DNA from: an uncultured Prosthecobacter sp.
GTDB taxonomy: Bacteria > Verrucomicrobiota > Verrucomicrobiia > Verrucomicrobiales > Verrucomicrobiaceae
Length of the DNA: 5,113 nt
NCBI GenBank assembly: GCA_947523045.1
Contig: CANNUR010000228.1
Location: 1-5,113 of the forward strand
Direction: 5' to 3'
Below are positions 1 through 4,899 of this stretch, piece by piece. Positions within the stretch are counted from its first letter, which is position 1. Every line of letters starts with the position of its first letter. The position numbers and the translations under genes were made by a program. Below the pieces are notes generated by a model. It worked only from the letters and a program-made list of their open reading frames with translations. It was not told the origin of the DNA and made no database searches.

Positions 1-1361
1 TCCTTGGCTTCCTTGCCGGGGCGGGGTTCGCTCCAGCCGCCGGAGCCGGGGCAGAGGGCCAGCTTCCACTTGCCCTCGCGGATGGCGAAGAAGCCGCCGA
101 TGCTGTGGTGGACGACGCTGCGGCGAACGATGCCCTCGCTGCTGCCGGTGAGGGCTGGCAGGAAGCTGAAGCTGTCCTCGGCGGCATCCTCGGGCAGCTT
201 GGTGCCGGTGATGGCGGCGGCCGTGGCCATGAAGTCGGTCAGGCAGGTGAGCTGGGTCGTGGTCTGGCCACCCTTGACCTTGGCCGGCCAGCGCACCAGG
301 AAGGGCACGCGGTGGCCGCCCTCATAGATGTCGGCCTTGTGACCGCGGAACTGGGCACTGGGGTTGTGGCCCTTGGCGAGCAGTTCCTCGTAGCGGGCCT
401 GGGGTGAGCAACCATTGTCGCTGGTGAAGACGAGGAAGGTGTTCTCGCTCAGGCCGTGCTGGTCGAGCGCCTGCAGCAGGCGGCCGACCTCGTGATCCTG
501 CTCCATGACGAAGTCGGCATAGGCGTTCAGGCCGCTTTTGCCTCGCCATTCCGGGTTGGGCAGGATGGGGGTGTGCGGACTGGCGTAGGGCAGGTAGAGG
601 AAGAAGGGCTTGCCGGCCTTGGCGTCGGCGGCGCGCTCGCCAAAGTAGGCGATGGCCTTGTCGGTCAGGGTGGGCAGCACCTCGTAACCGGTGAAGCCGG
701 GCGCCGCCGGGCCCTCGCGCGAGTGCCGGCCCTTGTCGTCGCCATGGAACATGAGCAGGCCGCGATCCTCGGTCGGCTGGGCGGTGACGCGGCCGTTCTC
801 GATGAAGCAGTAGGGCACCATGTCGAGCGAGGCGCTGATGCCGAAGTAATAATCGAAGCCGACCGCGTTCGGGCCGTTGCTGGCGGGCTTGCTGAAGTCG
901 GCGCTGAAAGCCTGCTCGCGCGTCTCGATGCTGAGTTCGCTGACCTGCTTGCCGGGGTGCAGGGTCCAGTCCATGCCGAGGTGCCATTTGCCGATGCAGG
1001 CGGTGTGATAGCCTTGCTGCTGGAGCATGGAGGCCACGGTCAGGCGACCGGGTTCGATGAGGCGCGGGCTGAGACCGCCGAGCACGCCCTTCTGCAGCTT
1101 GCTGCGCCAGTTGTAGCGGCCGGTCATGACGCCGTAACGCGTGGGGGTGCAGACCGAGGAGGAAGTGTGGGCGTCGGTGAAGATGACACCCTCGCGAGCG
1201 AGCCGGTCGAGGTTCGGCGTCGGAATCTTGCCCTTGGGATTCAGGCAGGCGAGGTCGCCATAGCCGAGGTCGTCGCAGAGAATGAAGATGAAGTTGGGTT
1301 TGTCGGCAGCCGCTGCCGTCAGGGCAAGGCTGGCCAGGAAAAGAAGGAGGGCGGCTTTCAT
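1..1361 (-). CDS. Exported Cys-type sulfatase (arylsulfatase family), C-terminus cut off by the window edge
   Basis: My translation of the minus strand is open from an ATG at 1361 to the window start, giving 453 residues without a stop. Residues 1-19 form a signal peptide (MKAALLLF..., ending in an Ala run), so the enzyme is exported. The alkaline phosphatase/sulfatase fold is clear. It starts NFIFILCDDLGYGD (metal-binding D30, D31), followed by the first sulfatase signature CTPTR at 71-75. C71 is the residue that would be oxidised to formylglycine. The second signature, GYHTACIGKWHLG, is at 117-129. TSDNG, with metal ligands D315 and N316, and K342 with EGG at 347-349 complete the active site. 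The family hydrolyses sulfate esters of glycans or aryl compounds; the substrate here is unknown. Usual length is about 450-550, so only a short C-terminal part is missing. The propeller-like gene ends 13 bp upstream, suggesting co-transcription. No Shine-Dalgarno precedes the start, which was chosen because the signal peptide begins there. Confidence 0.95.
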   Translation of the reverse strand, partial: MKAALLLFLASLALTAAAADKPNFIFILCDDLGYGDLACLNPKGKIPTPNLDRLAREGVIFTDAHTSSSVCTPTRYGVMTGRYNWRSKLQKGVLGGLSPRLIEPGRLTVASMLQQQGYHTACIGKWHLGMDWTLHPGKQVSELSIETREQAFSADFSKPASNGPNAVGFDYYFGISASLDMVPYCFIENGRVTAQPTEDRGLLMFHGDDKGRHSREGPAAPGFTGYEVLPTLTDKAIAYFGERAADAKAGKPFFLYLPYASPHTPILPNPEWRGKSGLNAYADFVMEQDHEVGRLLQALDQHGLSENTFLVFTSDNGCSPQARYEELLAKGHNPSAQFRGHKADIYEGGHRVPFLVRWPAKVKGGQTTTQLTCLTDFMATAAAITGTKLPEDAAEDSFSFLPALTGSSEGIVRRSVVHHSIGGFFAIREGKWKLALCPGSGGWSEPRPGKEAK

Positions 1362-1374
1362 GAGCGGAGAGGGT

Positions 1375-2166
1375 TCAGCGGGAAACGGGGGTGGATTCGA
1401 AGGCGAGGCCGGTGCGGGCGTCGGACCGGGCGAAACGCAGGCGGGCGGTGTTGCCGACGCCCTTTTCGGCCTTGTTGACGGCGACCAGGAAACGGTCGGC
1501 ACCGAGGTGGATCAGGCCGACCGAGGCATCGAATTCCCAGCGGCCGGAGAGTTGCAGGTTGGCATCGGCACGCAGTAGAATCGCCGGGCTGCCGTAGCAG
1601 CCGAACCACCACGATTGGCCGTCGAACTCGGCAGTCTGGATGCCCAGGTGGGTGTGGCCGCTGGCGAGCACGTGGCGACGCTGGAATTTCAGGTCGAGGT
1701 CGTACTCGTAGAGGTAGTTTTCGTTCACCTCATCGGGCAGGCCGCCGACGATGAGGAAACGGCGGCCGTCGCAGGCCATGCCGCCGGCGCCGTGGACGAG
1801 TTCCGGCACGGCCACGCGCCGTTCTTCTTTGAGCGTCGCTGCATCATAGATGTACACCCAGGAGTCGGCCTCGCCGGCCGGGCGGTTGAACTTGCCGAGG
1901 TTGACCGCGACGTAGATCTTGCCGGCGTGATGGCAGAGGTCGCCCTGGTGGTTGTCGGCGGGCACGCGCTGCAGCACCTTGCCGGTCAGGTCGGTCTTCA
2001 CCAGGGCATCGGTCCAGGACCAGTACAGCGCGTCGCGGCCGTTGCTGCAGACGCCCTGGACGTGGCGTGGGTAGGCGCCTTCGCAGGCGGCTTCCTGCCA
2101 GACGGGGGCGTCGGCGCGGAGCGCGCCGGCGGCGAGGCAAAGGACGAGGGGCAGAAAGCGCAACAT
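1375..2166 (-). CDS. Secreted propeller-like protein of unrecognised family, paired with the sulfatase
   Basis: The protein has 263 residues. Residues 1-20 (MLRFLPLVLCLAAGALRADA) are a signal peptide, so the mature protein lies outside the cytoplasm. No catalytic motif is recognised. A loose motif recurs: a His or Gly turn, then a short stretch, then a Gly-bearing turn, then a hydrophobic strand. Examples are HVQGVCSNGRDALYWSW from 35, HQGDLCHHAGKIYVAVNLG from 73, HGAGGMACDGRRFLIVGG from 125, HLGIQTAEFDGQSWWFGCYG from 173, and VGLIHLGADRFLVAV from 216. The spacing of about 40-50 residues, with strands such as WVYIYDAATL and YLYEYDLDL between, fits a beta-propeller with about five blades. That fold is an inference. 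The conserved-looking His residues could line a binding face. The gene starts the two-gene unit with the sulfatase 13 bp downstream, so it may bind the sulfated substrate or its products. ATG 2166 is preceded by CCTTCCCCCGTC, not a Shine-Dalgarno; the signal peptide fixes the start. Confidence 0.85.
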   Translation of the reverse strand: MLRFLPLVLCLAAGALRADAPVWQEAACEGAYPRHVQGVCSNGRDALYWSWTDALVKTDLTGKVLQRVPADNHQGDLCHHAGKIYVAVNLGKFNRPAGEADSWVYIYDAATLKEERRVAVPELVHGAGGMACDGRRFLIVGGLPDEVNENYLYEYDLDLKFQRRHVLASGHTHLGIQTAEFDGQSWWFGCYGSPAILLRADANLQLSGRWEFDASVGLIHLGADRFLVAVNKAEKGVGNTARLRFARSDARTGLAFESTPVSR

Positions 2167-2260
2167 GACGGGGGAAGGCTAACGCCCGCGATGTGGTGCA
2201 GATTGCAGGTGGTGGCGGCGTTTTTTGGCGCGATCCCGTCAGGCGGCGGACCGATGCCTG

Positions 2261-2290
2261 TTGACTTGTCGCCGGCCTGTGGCATTTTAC
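2261..2290 (+). promoter_or_regulatory. Probable sigma70-type promoter of ssrA
   Basis: TTGACT at 2261-2266 is a good -35 box (five of six matches to TTGACA). A weak -10, CATTTT at 2283-2288, follows after 16 bp. The mature tmRNA would start about 18 nt beyond the -10. This implies a leader of roughly ten nucleotides that RNase P would remove, as expected for tmRNA. The rest of the 140-bp gap (2167-2306) must also hold the promoter of the divergent propeller-like gene, for which no convincing boxes are seen. A T6 run lies at 2221-2226. Confidence 0.55.
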
Positions 2291-2306
2291 CAAAGTCTCA
2301 CTGACT

Positions 2307-2657
2307 GGGGGCGTCCTGGTTTCGACGGGTAGTCTGCGGTCGGGGTGGCATGCCGAGGATGATTCGTTGGCCTCGTTAATCACCGGATCAAAACATAACT
2401 GCAAACTCTTCTGAGCTTGCCCTCGCGGCCTAAGCCCCGCGACGTCTCCAAGGTGAAGTCTGGTAACCTTGAAGCCGCAACCACCAGGCTGGCTGGCTGA
2501 CCGGGCGACCGGGTCGAAAGCGAGATTCAACAGGACGCTGGGTGAACGGGATTCCGCAGGCTGAAGCCCCTCATCGAGATCAAAGAACCTGATAAGCATG
2601 TAGAAGCTCCGGCTTATGGCCATTCGGACAGGGGTTCAACTCCCCTCGCCTCCACCA
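2307..2657 (+). ncRNA. ssrA: Transfer-messenger RNA (tmRNA), one-piece form
   Basis: tmRNA rescues ribosomes stalled on broken messages: charged with alanine, it enters the A site with SmpB and switches the ribosome to its own short reading frame, which adds a degradation tag. The tRNA-like ends are plain here. The 5' GGGGGCG (2307-2313) pairs with CGCCTCC (2647-2653), followed by ACCA, so CCA is encoded. The third pair is G-U, the alanyl-tRNA synthetase identity element. The T arm is AGGGG-TTCAACT-CCCCT (2630-2646), and GGTTTCGACGGG near the 5' end is the conserved D-loop-like segment. Pseudoknot 1 can be traced: CGAGG (2354-2358) with CCTCG (2371-2375), and TGATT (2360-2364) with AATCA (2378-2382). 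The tag frame begins at 2401. At 351 nt it has the usual one-piece length, with no sign of circular permutation. It is the only plus-strand gene in the window. Confidence 0.98.
2401..2433 (+). other. ssrA: tmRNA tag reading frame, peptide ANSSELALAA plus stop
   Basis: The resume codon is GCA at 2401, after an A-rich single-stranded stretch (CAAAACATAACT), and the frame ends at TAA 2431-2433. It encodes ANSSELALAA; with the alanine carried by tmRNA the appended tag would be AANSSELALAA. The C-terminal ALAA is the standard signal read by ClpXP-type proteases. The stop codon sits in the loop of a hairpin, TCGCGG (2423-2428) with CCGCGA (2437-2442), as is typical of tmRNA helix 5. Confidence 0.93.
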
Positions 2658-2669
2658 TTTTCCGAACCC

Positions 2670-2698
2670 CGCGGCCCGTTGAATTTCAACGGGCCGCG
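2670..2698. terminator. Hairpin terminator shared by convergent ssrA and the copper-related cluster
   Basis: A perfect inverted repeat has 13-bp arms (2670-2682 and 2686-2698) around the 3-nt loop ATT; the arm core is GCGGCCCGTTGA. It starts 13 nt after the CCA end of tmRNA and lies 17 bp from the stop of the convergent HMA gene, so it could stop transcription from both sides. The T-rich tail on the plus side is modest (GTTCGTTT); on the minus side the T tract is weak. An outer CCCCG/CCGGGG pairing could lengthen the structure. Confidence 0.75.
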
Positions 2699-2714
2699 TT
2701 CGTTTCCGGGGTGG

Positions 2715-3020
2715 TCAGGGCTGCACGGCTTGCAGCGAGCGGATGTCGTAGAGCTTGGCCTTGTCGCCGAGGGCGGCGACCGCCTGATCGCGGGTGAGCG
2801 GGCGGCGTGAAGTCACGCGCAGGCGCGGCAGTCCGCCCTTGGGGGCGGCGAGGATTTTCACGGATTCGACGCCGTCGATTCGTTCCAAGGCGGCTTTGAC
2901 GTGGCTGGAACAGGCGCTGCAGAAGAGGCCGGCGACTTCGCCTTCGTAGACCTGCAAGGGTTCTGCCGCAAAAGCGGCGGCACTGAGCAGGCTGGCAAGG
3001 GTGAGCAGAAGGGGTTTCAT
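2715..3020 (-). CDS. Exported heavy-metal-associated (HMA) domain protein, probable periplasmic copper binder
   Basis: The protein has 101 residues. Residues 1-19 (MKPLLLTLASLLSAAAFAA) are a signal peptide with an Ala-rich cleavage site. The rest is one HMA-type domain: strand VYEGEVAG, the metal-binding loop GLFCSACSSHV with C34 and C37, a helix (VKAALERID), and GVESVKILAA as the second strand. HMA domains carry Cu(I) or other soft metals between two cysteines in a ferredoxin-like fold; MerP and CopZ are known relatives. The loop here is CSAC with Phe before the first Cys rather than the classic GMTCxxC. The metal is inferred as copper from the SCO gene 18 bp upstream. It is the last gene of the minus-strand cluster, just before the shared hairpin. 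The C-terminal part (TSRRPLTRDQAVAALGDK) matches the usual last helix and strand. The start is fixed by the signal peptide; no Shine-Dalgarno is seen. Confidence 0.9.
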   Translation of the reverse strand: MKPLLLTLASLLSAAAFAAEPLQVYEGEVAGLFCSACSSHVKAALERIDGVESVKILAAPKGGLPRLRVTSRRPLTRDQAVAALGDKAKLYDIRSLQAVQP

Positions 3021-3038
3021 GGGGTGGGTTTGAATCTG

Positions 3039-3728
3039 TCAGGGTTCAGGGCTGGGGGCGTCGAGCAGTTGTTTGAGGTGTGCATGCAGTCGCTCCACCA
3101 TCAGTGCGGCGATTTCCGGCTGCGGGTGGAAGACGGCGTAGTAGCCGCGCACGCGGCCGCGGTTGTCGATCAGGGCGATGCGCAGGTCGTGCTCATCGGT
3201 GTCATCGGGGGTCAGGCGCTCCTCTTCCGGAATGGGCTTGGCCGGCGCCAGGCCGACCTCGCGGGTCATGAAGTCCCAGAGCTGTTGGCGGTCGCCGGTG
3301 ATGAACCACCAGGGCGACTCCGTCCGGGCGCCGACGGCTTCGGCGTAGGCGCTCAACTGGGCGGTTGTGTCGCGCTCCGGCTGCAGGGCCACCGACAGCA
3401 GGTGCAGGCGCGGGTGCCCGCCGAATTCGGCGTGCAGCTTCTGCAACTCGGCGGTGACGGCGGCGCAGCCGTGCGGGCAGAGGGTGTAGAGGTAGGCGGC
3501 GACGACGACCTTGCCGCGCAGGTCGGAGAAGCGGACGCTTTTGCCGCTGCGCTCGGTGGCGGTGAGGTCGCCGTTGATGACAGCGAGCACCGGCAGTTCA
3601 GGGCGGGGCAGCAGGCGGTCCATGAAGCGGCCGTAAAGCAGGCTGGCCGCCACCAGTCCGGCCACCAGCGCGAGGCGCAGCCAGAGGCGAGCGGAAACGG
3701 GGGACGGACGGGTGGCGGGGGTGGTCAT
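3039..3728 (-). CDS. SCO1/SenC family copper chaperone, membrane anchored
   Basis: The protein has 229 residues. A short basic N-terminus is followed by one membrane segment at about 15-33 (LWLRLALVAGLVAASLLYG), which anchors a thioredoxin-fold domain outside the cytoplasmic membrane. The domain has the SCO features in order: a FSDLRGKVVVAAYLYT strand region at 67-82, the copper/redox motif CPHGC with C84 and C88 (CxxxC), LLSVALQPERDT at 110-121, and a late His, H180 in DEHDLRIALID, in the position of the third copper ligand. SCO proteins bind copper and help build the CuA centre of cytochrome c oxidase or act as thiol-disulfide reductants. The insert PAKPIPEEERLTPDDTDEHD is acidic. The cytochrome c gene stops 6 bp upstream and the HMA gene starts 18 bp downstream, so the three are almost certainly one transcript. 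No Shine-Dalgarno precedes the ATG (CTGAACCGCC). Calling it a respiratory assembly factor is inference, as no oxidase genes are in view. Confidence 0.92.
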   Translation of the reverse strand: MTTPATRPSPVSARLWLRLALVAGLVAASLLYGRFMDRLLPRPELPVLAVINGDLTATERSGKSVRFSDLRGKVVVAAYLYTLCPHGCAAVTAELQKLHAEFGGHPRLHLLSVALQPERDTTAQLSAYAEAVGARTESPWWFITGDRQQLWDFMTREVGLAPAKPIPEEERLTPDDTDEHDLRIALIDNRGRVRGYYAVFHPQPEIAALMVERLHAHLKQLLDAPSPEP

Positions 3729-3734
3729 GGCGGT

Positions 3735-4211
3735 TCAGTTCACGGGGATTTTTTCCAATTCAGCCTCGGTCCACATGGCGGTGCGGGCCTTTTCGGCCTC
3801 GCGCACCGCCTTGACCTGGTCGGCCGTGACGCGGCTGGCGCCCTTGCCGAACTCATGGCGCACGTAGCTGAGCACCGCGGCGATCTGGGCATCGCCGAGC
3901 AGGGCGCCCTGAGGCGGCATGATCGGCGCGGGTGTCGTGAAGGCTTGGCCGTTGACCTTGATCGGGCCGGTGAGTCCGTGCAGCACCATGCGGATGAGCC
4001 GGTCGGGCTTGGCCGTGCTCACCCAGTCGGAACCGGTGAGCGGGGGAAACATGCCGGGCAGGCCGAGGCCGGTGGGTTGATGGCAGGCAAAGCAGACCTG
4101 CTGATAGACTTGCTGGCCCTGGGCGAGGTCTTCCGCGGTGGCGGCGTCCTGGGCCTGGGTGTGGAGGCTGGCGCTGAGCAGTGTGAGGGTGAGTAAATGG
4201 GGAAGTTTCAT
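3735..4211 (-). CDS. Exported monohaem class I cytochrome c
   Basis: The protein has 158 residues from the ATG at 4211. An upstream in-frame ATG at 4271 would add 20 residues with no signal-peptide character ahead of a good signal peptide (MKLPHLLTLTLLSASLHTQA, 1-20), so 4211 is preferred. The mature part starts with AEDLAQGQQVYQQVCFACH. CFACH at 40-44 is the single CxxCH haem c site, and the likely axial Met is M98 in IMPP. Between them, GLGLPGMFPPLTGSDWV and MVLHGLTGPIKVNGQ are typical of small soluble cytochromes of the cbb3 subunit III-like group. The last helix is IAAVLSYVRHEFG. A tail of about 40 residues ends in WTEAELEKIPVN. Its role would be electron transfer outside the cytoplasmic membrane. 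It stops 6 bp before the SCO gene and is the first of three tightly packed genes. A 232-bp gap precedes it, so it may have its own promoter. Confidence 0.92.
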   Translation of the reverse strand: MKLPHLLTLTLLSASLHTQAQDAATAEDLAQGQQVYQQVCFACHQPTGLGLPGMFPPLTGSDWVSTAKPDRLIRMVLHGLTGPIKVNGQAFTTPAPIMPPQGALLGDAQIAAVLSYVRHEFGKGASRVTADQVKAVREAEKARTAMWTEAELEKIPVN

Positions 4212-4443
4212 GGCAACAATCAAGATGGGGTTTGAGGGGGTGCGGGCCGTGGTGGCGCCGCAAGCAGGCAAAAAGGTGGCTGATTGGAGTCGACAGGGTT
4301 CGACGTTGTCCGCGGAGACCGCTGGCGTTGGGACGGCGAGGCCTGCCGGTTTGACACGGATGGGCCGGGCGCTCAGAGGGCGCGTGTTGGCGTCCTGCCT
4401 GAGTCATCTCCACGTGGGAGGCTCAGGGGCAGACTCGGAGCGC
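4212..4443. other. 232-bp intergenic gap upstream of the cytochrome c gene
   Basis: No open frame here shows a signal peptide, a motif or convincing codon bias; those that cross it are out-of-frame extensions of neighbours. No clear -35/-10 pair could be read on the minus strand, although a promoter for the cytochrome c-SCO-HMA unit is expected. A hairpin-forming stretch near its upstream end is listed separately. Confidence 0.6.
4398..4427 (-). repeat. Imperfect hairpin with central CACGTG after the PCPLCK gene
   Basis: On the plus strand CCTGAG (4398-4403) pairs with CTCAGG (4422-4427), and inside it CTCC pairs with GGAG around a loop containing ACGTG, with an asymmetric internal bulge. 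It lies 16 bp beyond the stop of the PCPLCK gene on the minus strand. It could be a weak terminator or a regulator-binding palindrome; there is no T tract after it on the minus strand, so simple intrinsic termination is doubtful. Confidence 0.35.
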
Positions 4444-4854
4444 TCAGCCGGCGGCTTGCGGCGGCGGAGTCGGCGGGCGTTGGGCGAGCCGCTGCGCGGT
4501 GCGGGAGATCGTGCTCCAAGCACTGGGGGGCGCGGGCGGAAAAACAAACTGCGGCACGGCGACCAAGCCGAGGATGAGTTCCTTGTGCTTGGCCGGCGGT
4601 GCGGGAGCCTCCCCGGGATCCTGGTCCGCGGCCAGGCCGTTGGCGACCGCCTTGCAGAGTGGGCAGGGGCGCTCGCCGCTGAAGGTGTCGCTCAAGCCCT
4701 CGACCAGTGAGCCGCGATCCACTGTGTAGGCCACGGCCATGCCGACCCAGGCGGCGGACTGCAACAGCGCCCAGTGCGCACCGATGGAAATCATCAGGGC
4801 GACCACGACCAGAGCGCGGGTCCAAGTTTTCACGTTACTGCAACTTAGTAGCAT
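4444..4854 (-). CDS. Small membrane-anchored protein with a PCPLCK cysteine motif, function unknown
   Basis: From the ATG at 4854 the protein has 136 residues; an in-frame TTG at 4872 would add six. Residues 12-31 or so (TRALVVVALMISIGAHWALL) form a membrane segment or uncleaved signal. A stretch with YTVDRGSLVEGLSDTFSG leads to GERPCPLCKAV, with C64 and C67 forming a CxxC pair flanked by Pro and Lys. A low-complexity Ala/Pro linker (PGEAPAPPAKHK) follows, then a hydrophobic stretch LILGLVAVPQFVFPPAPP and a Pro/Gln-rich tail. The protein is predicted to sit in the membrane with the CxxC outside. No enzyme family is recognised. The layout resembles DUF2946-type small proteins seen near metal-uptake and copper genes, but that link is from memory and weak. 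Its neighbours (SCO, HMA and cytochrome c, all on the same strand) make a role in copper or thiol chemistry the best guess. It lies 45 bp after the upstream partial gene. Confidence 0.75.
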   Translation of the reverse strand: MLLSCSNVKTWTRALVVVALMISIGAHWALLQSAAWVGMAVAYTVDRGSLVEGLSDTFSGERPCPLCKAVANGLAADQDPGEAPAPPAKHKELILGLVAVPQFVFPPAPPSAWSTISRTAQRLAQRPPTPPPQAAG

Positions 4855-4899
4855 GATTCGCGCCGTCGGCAAGGTGATTCGGCGGCGGCATCCTGCGGT

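Noticed and set aside
456..1478. Long plus-strand open frame of 340 codons
   Set aside because: It lies opposite the sulfatase, whose signal peptide and active-site motifs are unmistakable. The composition (Gly, Ala, Val and Glu rich, no domain) is that of an antisense shadow in GC-rich DNA.
1844..2623. Minus-strand open frame of 259 codons crossing ssrA and the propeller gene
   Set aside because: It runs antisense through the whole tmRNA and out of frame through the propeller-like gene, with Arg/Pro-rich low-complexity sequence.
2640..2660. tmRNA 3' end as an integration (att) site
   Set aside because: tmRNA 3' ends are common targets for integrases, but there is no integrase, no repeat of the 3' end nearby, and a conserved-type gene follows directly.
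2901..4196. Plus-strand open frame of 431 codons opposite the HMA, SCO and cytochrome c genes
   Set aside because: It spans three recognised minus-strand genes and their gaps and has no motif of its own; an open antisense frame is expected at this GC content.
4212..4271. Extended N-terminus of the cytochrome c from an ATG at 4271
   Set aside because: The 20 extra residues have no signal-peptide features and precede a complete one, so the ATG at 4211 is the better start.
4138..4710. Plus-strand open frame of 190 codons across the gap and the PCPLCK gene
   Set aside because: It has no motif or signal and is Arg/Gly rich; the minus-strand PCPLCK frame has a membrane segment and a clear Cys motif.
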